This document shows positions 39,161 through 53,400 of a stretch of 64,000 nucleotides of DNA, in pieces (the stretch's first letter is position 1; each line of letters begins with the position of its first letter). The notes under the pieces were generated by a model that was not told the origin of the DNA, made no database searches, and was given only the letters and a program-made list of their open reading frames with translations. The DNA is from Watersipora subatra (Eukaryota; Bryozoa; Gymnolaemata; Cheilostomatida; Watersiporidae), in the NCBI RefSeq assembly GCF_963576615.1, contig NC_088717.1:36518302-36582301 (forward strand), written 5' to 3'. Both the position numbers and the translations under genes were made by a program.

Positions 39161-39164
39161 TCTG

Positions 39165-39170
<6 letters not shown>

Positions 39171-39212
<42 letters not shown>
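39171..39212. repeat. (TA)n microsatellite
   Basis: About 20 TA units, giving the YIYIYI-type spurious frames. It precedes a Helitron-like element by about 40 bases. Confidence 0.95.
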
Positions 39213-39217
<5 letters not shown>

Positions 39218-39253
39218 ATATACATATAGGATCGAATATATATCTTATATATT

Positions 39254-39466
39254 TCTCAAAGTCCGTTTGTTGGAATTCCGTCTGTCTGTTGGAAATCCGG
39301 CTATAGCTACTATTAGAACAGCTGAGCTTGACAACAATAAAGACTCAAATTCATGGAATTCTTACTGTCATTGGAAGCCTAACCTTATTGGAACCCTAAC
39401 CGAATATATCGATTTTCTGTCCAAAGACTCTTCTATTACACGGGCAACGCCGGGTGGCACAGCTAG
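39254..39466. mobile_element. Helitron-like non-autonomous element, copy 5
   Basis: The shortest and cleanest copy at 213 bp: start TCTCAAAGTCCGTTTG, interior GGCTATAGCTA and TTCTGTCCAAAGACTC, 3' hairpin ACGGGCAACGCCGGGT, end CAGCTAG followed by TA. Another TA run follows. Confidence 0.55.
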
Positions 39467-41373
39467 TATATATAATATATATATATATATCAAAGTAGTA
39501 TAGTGAGCCGGTATAGTAAGAAATAGAGGGTGGTAGGACAAATTACGGATATAAAGAACGTTTAGCATGTCTACTTAGTAGCCTTGATATTATAGGTTGA
39601 AATCTAAGGTGTTTATGTTGTGATGCTGAACTATCTGGAACAAGCTGGCAAATTGCAAAAGCTAAGCTGAACTGAAGTATTGCATCTCACAAAAGTTGCC
39701 AATCAGAGAGCAAATCAGCTAAACCTATTCAGTCACAAGATGTAAGTTAGCTGCTAAACCAACACTTGGCTCATTCATAATGCTAATAAATGCAAATCAT
39801 CTTCATAAAGTGCAATATGTTAGTTCAAGCTGGGTGGAGCGATCTTCAGTGGTTTGAGCCCCATTTTTTACCTCAAAACCTCCAAAGAGGTTATCCAGTT
39901 TTACTTCTTGTAAGGCTGAGATTGTATATTCTTTACAATTGTCATAATCACAGCTTCTAGGTATGCATGGCTTAAAATTCCATAGTAAAATTTGATTCAA
40001 TTTAATTCAAGAGTGACTGAAATCGTGATCTAAACAAATTTTTTAATTTTTTCAAACCATAATTACAAATTAGTCTATTCCAAGAAAATATAAACCAAAA
40101 ATTTTCATGGTTTAAAGGTACCACTAGATGAGTAGTCACCTATATTATAAAAATGAACATCTAATACCAAACATTCGTTATAGAGAGTTATCTACCTCGG
40201 TGAATGATCATAACAGGTAACTTGTGCATAATGTTGGTTAACAACATTCTGACTTTGTGCGCAAAGTTCAACAATTCCAACATGCTGATTGAAAAAGTTT
40301 TCTAATATTAAATTATTATCAGTCAATATTTTTGCAAAAAGTAACCTTTCGTCACTACTCAATATTGAATAACTACACAGATACCTTTTACACATTTTTC
40401 GCTGACTTAGAAAAATTGGTGCTTTAAAAAAGGTGTTTACAGGCTTTGAGAATAATTCTCTCATCATCATCGTTCAAATATTCACATGGAAGTCTTCCAA
40501 GTATCAAGACAAAGCTTGGAAAACCTAGCAAGGCGCAACCGAGAATACTATATGTCAAAGGTTTTGCATTTCATAATTAAAATTGGGGGATTCTTACAAA
40601 GGACCTTTCATATTGTGATGTGAAAAAGCATCTTACTGACATTAATAAAATATCATTATGTAAGCTAATATAGATTTAGTAGTTTATGCATTATGCTCGC
40701 TTGAACAGACTCACCAAAGGATAATAAGAACTGTTATAGAACAATGGAAAGAGCTGCATGGGCAACCTGGGAGACCCTCACAAATAAAAAATTGATGTGG
40801 AGTTGCTAATGTTGTGAGATCAAGACTGCAATATTAATATAAAAAATTCTTACACGCGGCTAATTCCTTCGAGCAGACAGTATAAAGTTGAGCTTCATCA
40901 ACACTATTTGTGATTAATTAATTAATTTATTGAAGCAAACATAAGAGTTTTAGGTTTTGATATGGCTTTTAGCAATTCCAACATATTCTTTTCTGCATTT
41001 GGTATTTCTCAGGTAGTTATTTCGTACAGTGGTTCATAGTTAGTCTCGAGAATCGCTGACTTTTTGCCTCACTAAACGGTAAAAAAGTGATTTTTAACAG
41101 CATATAGATCTAGCAGAATACCAAAAAGCAATGTGGAAGTAACATAGTGATTTGCCGTCGGATGGCATTTTACATTACCGGCACTCTATGGAATTGGTTT
41201 ATCATATAAGAAATGTGAATGAGTTACTTATTCCTTTCTGTCACTGCTAAAACTAGCCAAAAATCAGGAAGAAATAGTTAAGTTTCTAAATCTTCGAATA
41301 TATGAAAATTGGTGTTGCTATTAATTGATTTAAACTGATATATTTTAGACAGTCATCCTGATCTCTTAGCAAG
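39467..41373. other. Region upstream of the SPFH-like gene
   Basis: AT-rich and without recognised exons or shared repeats. It should hold the promoter and 5' untranslated region of the plus-strand gene at 41374, but no clear TATA or CCAAT arrangement stands out. Confidence 0.35.
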
Positions 41374-41418
41374 ATGAAGAAAAAGTATGGATATGCTATC
41401 GTGAACAGCGGTGAAAAG
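41374..41418 (+). CDS. SPFH-like gene, start exon
   Basis: ATG then KKKYGYAIVNSGEK, 15 codons, donor GTTTGC in phase 0. The start is chosen because it is the first ATG, gives a basic then beta-strand N-terminus, and the frame upstream closes. An extra upstream exon cannot be excluded. Confidence 0.7.
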
Positions 41419-44400
41419 GTTTGCTATCCAAGATTTTTGTAATTTTTTTCACATTCAAAGCATTGATCTTTGGTACTAGGACAATTGCCCAAGGTAACAT
41501 TAACCCCCGGGGGCAACTGTCTTATGTGGCAATTGTTTGTGCTCTAACATTAACCCTGAACAATTGCCCCTCCCCGTAGGATAATTGCCCTTCCTAAATA
41601 ATAAATGTAAAAAATAGTTTCTGTTGCTTGAAATTACAGCAGATTTTATTTTTGTGTTCAAAGTACAATGCTAAACTAGAACATAAGGAAAGTTATAAGT
41701 CCTTCATTTACCGATTGTCGCTACATCAATATATGGACGCACGGACATCATGTAGTTCGTTAAACATGAATGTGGTAAAATGTTTTAATAAGTGTTACCA
41801 TCAATCATAAGCTCAGAGGACATTCAGCACCACCCTGAAAAAAGTTATCCAGATTCGAATTGCACAACAGCAAGTGTACTTTGAAAAGCACCATATTAGA
41901 TTTTTTTAGATATATAATGAAGCATACCATTTACAGTTTTAATACGTAATGATATTATTTTTAATTGTTGTTATAGCTTTGAAAACAAACATTTATTAGG
42001 CTTAGGCTAGTTAAAATTTTTATTGCATTGAAAGATTATTTGGGATAAGTTTATTAAATAAAACATTGGTGTTTTTGAACTTTATTGTTTGAAAGAGAGA
42101 GAATGAGAGAGAGAAAGAGACCCAGAATGAATTGCTTGTGGTAATAAAGTAGATGGATTCACTCATACGATAGCCTCTACTTCTAATGACACAGGCAGAT
42201 TTGTTCAAACCTGTCAAAATCAGCAGCTAGTTGTGCTAATAACATGTACTAGTAGTAAATGACAGTAATAGATTAGCTCCCCTAAGAGTTGCAATGGTCA
42301 AGGTTCTTATCATTCTTTGTTCATTTCTCTGACAGGCCATAGTTTACAATTTGGAAGGACAGGCTCGGCTCGTGGATGGCCCACAAAGGATCTTTTTGTG
42401 GAGGGAAAAGATTGAAATGCTAAAGAGATTTACAGCGAGTCAGTCAGAATATTTGATAGTCAAGTTCCGAGACGGTAGAGTTGAGCATTTCAACGGGTAA
42501 ACTATTATGGAGACAATTTCAATACTTTTTCATTTGATTGCTCTTGAGCAATGTCAAACAATAACCCCTAGGGACGGAGTAACATTTTTTTAAATTTAAA
42601 AATGTGGCAGATCCAATGAGAATCTTTACTTCACTTAAGAAAGAATTTGTGTATCTCAAAACTGCAAAAAGCATCTTATTCAACTCAGAATTCACTATCT
42701 AATCATATATCAGATTTTAGGTTTTACTTTTTTCCCCGTTTGTTTGTTGAGTTAATTTTGAAAGTTGAAAGTTTCAAAATTGCTAATAAATAACAGCATC
42801 ACTGGGCATTGAGAGCAAAATCGCAAGTACTTCGTTTTTGTTGAAACACTTTTGAACACACATTTATGACATTTTGATTTTTTTAGTTGGTCTATAATTG
42901 AAAATGTTGGGGTTTCCTGTTTCAGTAGTTGACACATTTTAAGCATTATTTAACAAAAGAGACTGGTCCAATTTGCTTTGTTGAATTCAAAATGGCTGCC
43001 AAGGTAGTATACTGTTCATGGCTGGACTCAGAATCTTGGTTTAAAAATTTTCAAAACTGATACAGGGAACTAACATTAACTCTATATCTTAGCTTGTAGC
43101 CTAACGTTTGTTCATATGAAAAGGAATTGATTTTACAGACAGACATACAAATATACCAGCTAACTGAAAGCTGTGTTTTGCGATAGCGATAATGTTTCAC
43201 CTATCTATTTTAATCGTTGCTCCCGATGTGCCAAATTGTTGGTACTTGGCCAACCAATGTTTTGTACTAAATCTACAAAGTTGATATTTTAGAGTTGCTA
43301 TAACTTGTTCTACATATATCAGGGAGTGTAATGAACTCGATTCACTATTATTAACCATATCATTAGCTGTAACTTCACGTTCACAATGGATGCATTGGCT
43401 AATGTCTGGAATGGAATCACTTGCAGCTTTTTAATTGCAGTGAGTGGCTCTCAATAATCATTCTATCAATCCAATTGGTCAGTAGTTTGTTCTTGGCGAT
43501 TTTTGGGGTTTTCAAATGTTTTACCATTCACGCCAAAGCTATCTTTCAAGCATCTTTGAATTGAATTTGTTGCTATAAAAAGTGCCCAAAATTCCCATCC
43601 TGATAATGCGCCTTATGGATTACAGGTTTGTTGGTACTTAGAGAACCCATTGGAAGGATAAGGCTCTTGATCACATGATTAAATCTAAAACTTCTTGTTG
43701 CACTCAATGAAATTATGCTTTACAACCGCACTTCAGGGATATCAGTACATGATCCTGAATATATTGCGCAAGCATCGTAAATCTTGAGTAGACTTGAGCA
43801 GACGTGATAGCCAGCCTATCACTGGCTTTAGTAGATGAAGGATACATCTGAGCCACACTGACAATCTATTCGACTGTAAGACGTTATATATGCATCAGAA
43901 ATGACTTCACACTTTAGCATAACATGCGCAAGGCTGTGTCAAAAATCAAAGTATCATTGTAACTTTTGAAAATCTCAGTGCAAAGTCACAGAAGGATCAA
44001 AGGAAGCACATTTACGACAGCTATATTCTTCAAGTCAAGTGTTATTTTGTCTGAGAACTCGTATTAACTCTCATTGCCCTAGTCCTTGCTCTCATTACCT
44101 TATTTATTTGGGTCACCCACGCAGCGTTACCCTTTTACCTTTTTTTGGGTAACGGTGAAAAAATAAATAAAGTCACCTTCACTTTAAGGATTTTTCATCC
44201 AATGCGAGAAATATTAAGTAGTTGTTAAGGAATTGTTAAGAAAACAACTCAAGGATTAAAAAATCTATTATTTTGTGGGTTATTTGAATAATAGTATTGA
44301 GAATGATAAATGTTATGTTTAAAAACAAATAATTCTTGTAGTAATTTGATTATAATTTGTTGAAAAAGTTATGAATACTTAAAGGGCTATACACTAGTTT

Positions 44401-47400
44401 GTCTAGTAACCCATTGGTAATTGGTTAGCTATATGACTGAATAACCGTCTTGCCTGATTGGCTGTTGCACTAAGCTTTTGCATCAAAAAAATTGTTAATA
44501 TAGGTCGAATGTACTATGTTCAATTTTTTTTAAAGCAGTCGAAAGTTTTTCATATAACCTCTTTGTTGTAAACTGGTAGTCTCGTGTGCCATTAGAGATA
44601 GTCAGGTGTGCCGCTAGACCGCAGAGAATAGGTATGCGCACAATTATTGCTTAAAAACAGATGGCGGTTGATTGGTGCTAATGTTGGAGTGTTGGTCTAC
44701 CAAGCTAAATGTCATGAGTTCGAATCCTGGATGGTGCAATATTTTTCCCCGACTTCTAGCTGAGGCTAAGCACAGACATGGCTCTTATTATAGTAAAGAT
44801 AATGTGTTAATCTAGTATTTTTACTGCATTTTATATTTACAAATAGTATATAATAAATTAGTAGAAATGTACAAAATAACAACAAAGTAGTACAATGACC
44901 CACAAGTATAAATCGATTATAGTACGTACTTACCGTATCTACTAATCCTGGTATTCATTGTTTCTTGTTCAGAATCTCGTCTTTTTCAGACCGTGTTCCA
45001 TGTTTCGTGTACCCACCTTGCACGATACTATTCGTGTGCGTAAAGCTATCACTTTGGATGCGCATGAAGCTATAGTTGTGTACCGCCACAATGGTGATGC
45101 TAGTGAAAGAACTGTGGAAAGGCATCTCATCTACGGACCGAAGATGGTTGTACCAAAGTCTAATGAGTGGTAATTTAGTATATCTCTGTTGAATTGGATA
45201 TAGTCAATGGTTTTTAACTCCTGGTTTTCTTGAAGAGCAGTGTCCTTGAACCCATTTACCGGATCTGCGTGTGTATGTAAAATCTGTAAGGATGTTTATT
45301 TAGGCGCATTGTACTGCCAGGGGTCTTGCTTATTATAAAATACGACTTTCTGACACAGACATTCTGGCTCCAGACTTTTTGGCGCAAGACTTTTCAGCGC
45401 TGCTATTTTTATACCAAAAATATTCTTTTTGCTCATATACAGAGAATAAATAACATGATGATAATAGAAAAAAAATGCAAAAAAAAACATAATTTTATAG
45501 ATAAAACTTCACACATAATACCTTTTTCTTTGAAATACATGAATTTCTACGTTCACCTCACCAAAATTTAATTGAAGGACCTCATGAACTACTTCTGAAC
45601 TACATTATGTACCAGTTTTTCCTTCCGCTTTCACTTAAAATTGGTTGAATTAAAAAGTCACAACGGAAGATGAATAAATTCTGAACTTGTAACCTGCACT
45701 ACAAAGTCCGGTGCCAAAAATCGTCACCCCAAAAAGGCCTGCAACAGACCATCTGCACCATAATCTTCCATTCCATATAATAGCATGTCTGTTGACTGTT
45801 AGTGTACCAACAGTAACACTTTGATTGTAGGCTGCACACATTCTGTTGGCACGGAGTTGACCCTGAGAATAAGACGAGGTACATCGCTGCCTCAAATAAG
45901 TTCACCAAACTTCGTCTTGTCCCTGACCAGTTCTACTACAACGTACGTCAGACTTCCTTCATAGAAAGTATTTGTGATGATAGGCTGAGGGTGATATTCT
46001 AATGGCTATGTATTTGTTATGTGCCGAATGTTTTGCAGGTGGATGAGATAAGGACCTCTGACAATGGCCTTGTTAGGGTCAAGCTCATGATATTTCATGA
46101 AATTCATGATGTCAATGCCATGGTAGGTTTGCTATTACTGCTTCTCATATGCCACGATATGTGTGCTATTACTGTTGTTCATTGTCATGATAGTTGTGTT
46201 GTTTGCTGTTTCTCATTACTATGATAGGTGTACTGTTGTTTTTCTCATCACTATTATTGTAGTCCTACTGCTATTTTTCATAATCGTGATAGTTGTGCTA
46301 TTGCTATTCTTCTTGATCATGGTAGGTATGCTATTGTTGTTTCTCATTGCCATGGTTGCAGTAATATTGCAGTTTCTCCTAAGCTTTAGAACAATATTAT
46401 TTCTGATTCTCAAATCAGTGGTAGGTTTGATATTGTTGGCGCTCATAGCCATGGCAGATGTGTTGCCGCTGTATAGCATCGTTTTAGCAGCTGTACTATG
46501 GCTTCTTATTACAGCCATGATTGCTGTATCACCCCTGTTTCTCAGGGCCATAGTTAGTATGTTATTGTTTTTTGGTTTGTTAGGGTATTCTCATCAAATC
46601 CTGTAGAGGCTTGAATGTCCTGGTATTTGTTAGCCACTGTTAAGAGCTTTTGGCATTGTTTGTTTTACACATATTGAAAATTCTCTTGCATCGCAGTCTG
46701 CCCATGCACTATTGTTTCCATGATGAGAGTAATCCGCAAGCTTGCATCATCCTCAAGGTGGAATCCTCGAATTATCTTCAAGAATCTGCAATTCTAACAA
46801 GTTTTGTTGCTAGCAAATTGTTATGAAATGTTTTATGCTTGCGAAAGTTGCAAAATACTGCGGAAGCTATTCCATTTTAAACGTTTTCCATACTTCAGAC
46901 ATTGCTATTTCAAAAGCATGCTGCCAAGTAAGACAGCAGTGCGCTGCTATTACTTCTGGCGTAGAAATCCTTATCTTTTTTTAAAGCACCAGAGTTAATC
47001 CACAACACGCGAATGCCCATTTAAAAACTTATCACACAGTAACTCAACGGGTGCACAACTGCAAATCTGCATTATCCATGCATTAGATACATAGTGAATG
47101 CTGAATTATACCACATCAGTGTGCTTGCTGAAGCGCAATAAGATGATAACGGATAGATGTTGAGAGATAACTTATCAAAGCTTGTATAAACTATCTATAT
47201 TAACATACCGCCAGTAATCTGGGTATGGTCTCTTGAAATGGACTTGCAGTTTACCAATGGAGAATGTGTTGTGTTGCAGATAAGCGCCACTGATGATCCC
47301 ATCGGTGATATCATTAGCTGCATTTGCGCTGATGTCACATCTTTTACAGCCAGTAGAACGTAAGTATGCGTACGTCATCTTTATAGTTTATATAGTTTAT

Positions 47401-50400
47401 ATATCATGAATAATGTTATTATAGTTTTGCGTTGAGCTCAAATTTTTCCCGTTTCATTGAAACTACAGTCAAACTTCGACATATGAGCTTAATGCGTTCT
47501 GAAACTGAGCTCGTAAGTCATTTTACTTGCATCTCAAGGCATTATTTTCTATATAAAATTACTAAGTACAGATTAATCCGTTACCATACTATGAAAACAT
47601 CACCCAAACAGGATAAACCTAAAACATGTTTTTAAATGTTGTAATTCAGTACCTACAATACCTATTTAATTGTTATGATTTGCAATAAAATGTAACATCA
47701 CTATGTAAACCACCGTATGGAGTTTTGATCTTCAAGACAGATGTTGTGGATAATGGCTGTTCGAGAGAGACTTGAGAGCAACTCGTTTGTTACAGTAAAC
47801 TTCTGTGACCCTACATGTATGTAATAGCAGCTTTGAATTTAACTTCAATAAATTTAGCTTACTCATAAAACCAATGAGATTAATTATAATAAGGAGGAAA
47901 GCTGCCGATGCAAACCAATAATACTGCAGTTACGGTGCTGCACACAAGTTAAAAGAGTCAAGTCAAGTTTTACCTTTTTGCATGGCTAAAGGGGTGAGTT
48001 TGAAAATATCTTGGAACGGATTACGCAATTCACATGTATTTTACCGTTCGTATAACGTAAGTTCCCTATAACGTAAACGTTCATGGAACGAATTATTTAT
48101 GTTGTAGGAGTGCCTACTGTACACAACAGTGTACAGTAGGCACTCCTACAACTACCTACAGTAACTATAGTTACCTACAGTAACTATTAGTTACTGTAGG
48201 TAGTTGTAGTTACTGTCGGTAACTATAGTTACTAAGGTTAACATACTATTGTGTTACTTATATTTAATATGTACAGTACTTATATAAAACTTTGATGATT
48301 TACTAGGGGAAGGTTTGCATTATACAATTATTATGGGTTTCTATACCCCTCTGTACGACCTTTTCTTATACAATGCCAAGCCTGGAACGGATTAAAATCA
48401 TATGGCGAGGGCGCGCTGTAACTGAACCCGTGCGTGTGGGAATTTCTTTTTGATATTTCTGCTGAGATGTGTCAAAAAAGCTATGTTGGTTTCAATTGTG
48501 AATATCGTTGTATGTGTGTTGTTACGTGTGGTATAGAATCATATTGTCTCAGTTGTACGTGTGGTATAGAATCATCATTGTACGTGTGGTATAGAATCAT
48601 ATTGTCTCAGCTATTTGATGATTCTTCCCTATTAAAGGGGCAAATGTGATATGCCATCAATATTCATTTCTCAATATTTAAAACTCGGCAGTGAAATGTG
48701 CTTACAAGGTTGCTAGCAGTAAAAGCTGCTTGTCTGTAATCTGGTGTCACAATGAAATTTATTTAATCGATGAAATGCAAAACTTTCCCGTTGAGCAATT
48801 TCGTTGGTTAGATGAATTCCCTGTTCTGAGGTCATTATATTGCTTGGTAGAGATGTCAGGTATGTTGTCAATTAATAATACCTATTAATTGTTCATTAAA
48901 TTAGTAATTAAATTAGGTAGTCATTAATAATTTAATTTATTATAAAAATTTTAGGTATGTTCATTCAAATTTTAATGCTTAATGCAGTTCTTCCTGCAAA
49001 TAATTTATAAATTCAATTATTGTTAAGGCAGTTTTTTAAAGTGCTTATTTGATAATTTAGTGAGTGATTCAAATTTTACAAAATTAATTCAATAATTTAA
49101 TTATTAATGTGCTTAATTCACAAACAAATGAAGTAGTATATTACATAATTTGATTGTATGCAAAATTTAATTTAATGATTTGACTAGCAATGCATTTATT
49201 TCTATGTTAGGCCAATTTATTAATTTGATCATTTTGATGCCCTCGTTGAATTATACCAAAAAAAATTTTTATTTAATTATTTATAATAATAATCTTGAAA
49301 TTAATTTTATAATTTATTGCTTTATTGAATTTGAATATAAAGTGTTAATACAACTATTAATGCAAGTTCACAACCCCAAAATTAATTAATCTAATTGTTA
49401 ATGCATTTTTAAATGATCAATAAATTTAATTGTAATTGCCGTCACCCCAACCCTGATCAATAAATATGTATAGCGAAAAATTTAGCAAAAGCTTTTATTA
49501 CATCAAAAATTCTTAGCTTCCAAACTTCAGTGGGATGTAAAACTTGTCTTTCAGATATGCAGACTTTGTGGAGAGTTCTGCTGAACTAAATGACCTAGGA
49601 AACTACCCTCACCTGACAACCATGTGCAAAGCCAGTGGCATCCGTGTGACTAAAGTTGTCTTTAGGGGGTATTTCGCGGCCCCCACAATTCAGTCTTGCC
49701 ACGATGAGGCTATCGACAAAAGAACAGGCTTGCAGCTGAAGGTATTTTCTAGGAATCTGCTCTTTTAACTTTTTTGCTGCCACAATCCGCGTCATACGGC
49801 TCGGCAGAGCTTTTGCATATGGCCAAGACCTGCATGAAGCAGCTTTATTAGGCTTCGTCCAAATGTTTTTGATTAGTGAGTAGGTAATCAATTAGCCTAT
49901 CATATCTGTATTTAAACAAAAGAAATATGTTTACAACCCATCCCCAGTCTAGTTTTATTTTATCACAATATCTTCTTAATAATGACCAGTTGTGTCAGAT
50001 GCATTACAGCTAAAAAGGTTTCACTGATTTTAGATCTATGGACTTTGGGTGATTTTTATTGAACAGTAATACTACTGAGAATTATTATTTTTATTTTTAG
50101 GAGTGCTAATAAAGCCGTAACCTGTTATGATATTGATAAGTCGTCCGATTCGGACATGCTCACGGTAGTAGTGAACATGACTAAAAGTGTTCGAGCTCAT
50201 CATGCAACACATTTCTGGTATTTTTTATGGTATCATCTGGTGTAAAATTTTGTGCTGAATAGTTTGGTATCAAAATATTTTTTTTATAAACCACATACAT
50301 GTAGTTCAAAAGTTATTACAATTTATCTGCACCTTTTTCAAATATTAGGTTTTACCGAATATGTAATTATTTCCTGATAAAGAACTTAATTTGGTAGCAA

Positions 50401-53400
50401 AAGAGGTAAGAAAGCTGCGAGGTGTGATATAATAGCCTAGTTTATACATACATACCCAGGGTCTCAGTCAGCCGTACCGGATTGTTTAGTTAGGCTCACA
50501 CAGTTCTGAGGCTTGGTCATTGATAGTTTTGTTTTTATGTTGGTACTTTTAGAGCATTTTTTGGAGGTAATAATGTTACATTTGGATTTGATATTCAGTT
50601 CCTATTTGCAAGGAGGTCCTTGTTGGTGAATTAGTTCGCTTTAATGTAGTAAATAATCTCATTTACCTCGCAGTGTGTAGTTATTAGGCAGCATTTCAAC
50701 TGGTCAAGCAAAGTTTTTAAAGCAAAAGAAAACTGTGTATTCAAGTAAGTCAAGAGACAAAATGACAGGCTACATGCCAGTGTCAGCATCACGGGAGTTT
50801 TCAGTACATTGAAACATAGGTGTTACGTACTTTGTGAATGATCAGAGGTTAGTTCGTTGATTGGAGTTGTCTTTTCTTATAGTTTGAGAAGGAGCAACAG
50901 TCACAAGAAATGCAAGACCGAGAGCTTTCATCAGAGAGAGAGCGTATAGCTCGAGCACACCAGCTGGAGATAGACCAGCTCAAGCAGAAACAAAAGCTTG
51001 AGAGTACGCAGGAGAAACACAGGCTAGCTTTAGAGGCCAGGAAAGAGACTGATGACCTGGAGAGAAAGAATGCTGATAGAGCTGCTCAGCTCGCGGTGAG
51101 TACATAATTATAAATAGGGATGAACGGGTGCAGGTTTCACTCCTCAATGATTGATGTTTTTAGGGTTATTGCCCGGTACTATGTTCGTTGCGAAAGGCAG
51201 CGATGAGAAGAAAGATAGAAGGGCATGTTATAAAGGGCATTTTCGCATTCACTCTTGCCGCCTTGGGAATCCTCTCAACAGCAAATAGGCCTGAAGTAAC
51301 CGAGAAACTAAAAATTTTATCGCTCAAAACGCTCACTTCTTCCGATGATACAAACTTTTAAAATGTAGTAGCTGACAGAAACAGAAGTCCATTGTAAACC
51401 TTTGTATATCGGAATTCGATATACATGTATAATGGCTGCTGTAAAAGATTATGCAATGAACTTATAACCTCTCCAGTGGATTGATTCAAACATGTGTTTG
51501 CCCAAATGTAAGCATCAAGGCATTAGGGGGCTTCACGTGTTTGTAGCTATTGCAACAGGTGCAATGGCTACAAACACATGCTCTGGGTCTGCTTTTCACA
51601 ACAAATGTAGTAGGTTATTGTTCATTGTTGTCTCTTTATAGAATGCCTTTCAAATATCCGTTTCATGACAACCAACACAGCGGTTTAGGTAGGTTGTGTG
51701 TACATTAGAGCTTTTAAATGCTTGTATGTGAGTGTTGTGGTATTGTCAGAATAAATTTATTATGTACTCTTTTCTTTTCGTCATAAATATATAAAATTAG
51801 TTAAATTTGTCTTTAAAATAGCAGTTATCATCATTTGTCCTATATTTTTAATAAGAAAAGGGGACTAGTTATGGGTACTTCTTCCCTAAAATAACTCATT
51901 GGGTAAGATTAAAATGGTTTCTTTTGGCTATTATCTACCGCATTTAACGAACGCAAGCTCAAATAAATGTCGTCGAATTACTAATGTGGGCATAAATTAC
52001 AAATTACAAAGTTTACTTTTAATCTAGAGATAAATTTACAATTGGCAAGCTTTCAAGGCTAGTTCACACTATATCGCAGTATGTCAGTGTTAATCCCACA
52101 ATACAGTTGATCGTTTGTGATAACAATGTTCACACTATCCCAAACCCATCCGCGTTTACATCTGCAAATAGTCCTTGACAGTGCCCTCATTACACAATGC
52201 GGTCGGTCGGTGAAACGAAGAAATACTAAGAAGGGAAATGTAGATTAGGCAATCTACGCTTGCATCAGCAAATCTAAAAAAAATGAAAGGCTAGTCCCAC
52301 AGCAACTATCATAAAGGAAATTATTGATTAAGTGATCCGCGACAACCGATCATCATCATTGACATTGTGCCCACTGAACAGCCTGTTGTGGATGTAGGGT
52401 GAAATATTGGAAAAGCTTGACAGTTACAATGTTTTTTGACATGTCGATGTCACATCGGTGATGTCATCGGTTTATGGCGCACATAGTCGGCAAATAATTG
52501 CCGAGAGGACAACTTCAATATACTGAGATACAGTGTGGACTGTGGAGTGAGGTTTTAGCTAAAGACCGCACTCAACAAGTGTGATGAGTCATTGAATGTC
52601 AGAGCATAAATAAGCTGCAATCTTTAGGGTAGCTTTGAAACATCCATCTCTACTAATTTCAATAGATGTGTATGCTACTGCTGATACATGTATCTATTGT
52701 ACTGCTAAATATTGTAACTTTTGGATCTCTGTTAAATTGGATTGGTCAACACAGTTTTAATGTTATACTTCAGTCAAAGAAATTATTGCATCGTAAAAAT
52801 TTTAATTTCAAGTAGATTGAGAGTTTTTTTCTTTTTTATGTTCTTTTAATATTATTGATGTACGTAAAGTCTTAAAACAAACTATATATTTTCCTTATTT
52901 AATGCAAGCGCTTGGATATGTTTTTCACTCTCTATTGCTCTAGATAATTAAATTTAAAAGCAGCACCAACTTTACTTTGCAATGACGTTTAGGCAGTTGT
53001 TGGTTGTCGTTGTGATGATTAGAATTTGCTAAGCTTCCATGCCAGAGTAGAATCTTCAAATGAAATTTGTCCGCATTTTATGAAAGCAGTGTTTTACGAT
53101 AAAGTAGCTGCCTCTATATTTTAAACCCGCTATTTCGTAAATTCCACTGAATGTAGCAAATTGATATAAAGTTTTTGCATCGTAGTGCATAAGAAATTCC
53201 TCATGAGATAAAGCATCAAGTCGGTGCGAGTTCCCAAATTCAATTTGAAAAAGTTCCATAGTTAGCATTAAAAATACGTTTTTTCTCTTGGCGCATTTGG
53301 GAGAGAAAATAAAGTACATATATGGGTATCTGAAGGATCTATTATATATTTTTTTACTTTATGTTAGACATATACATTTTTTGCAGCGTAAACCTTGCTG

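Noticed and set aside
46163..46606. 147-codon hydrophobic open frame, membrane-protein-like
   Set aside because: Comes from the decayed repeat after a splice donor. Both strands are open, and it lies within an intron.
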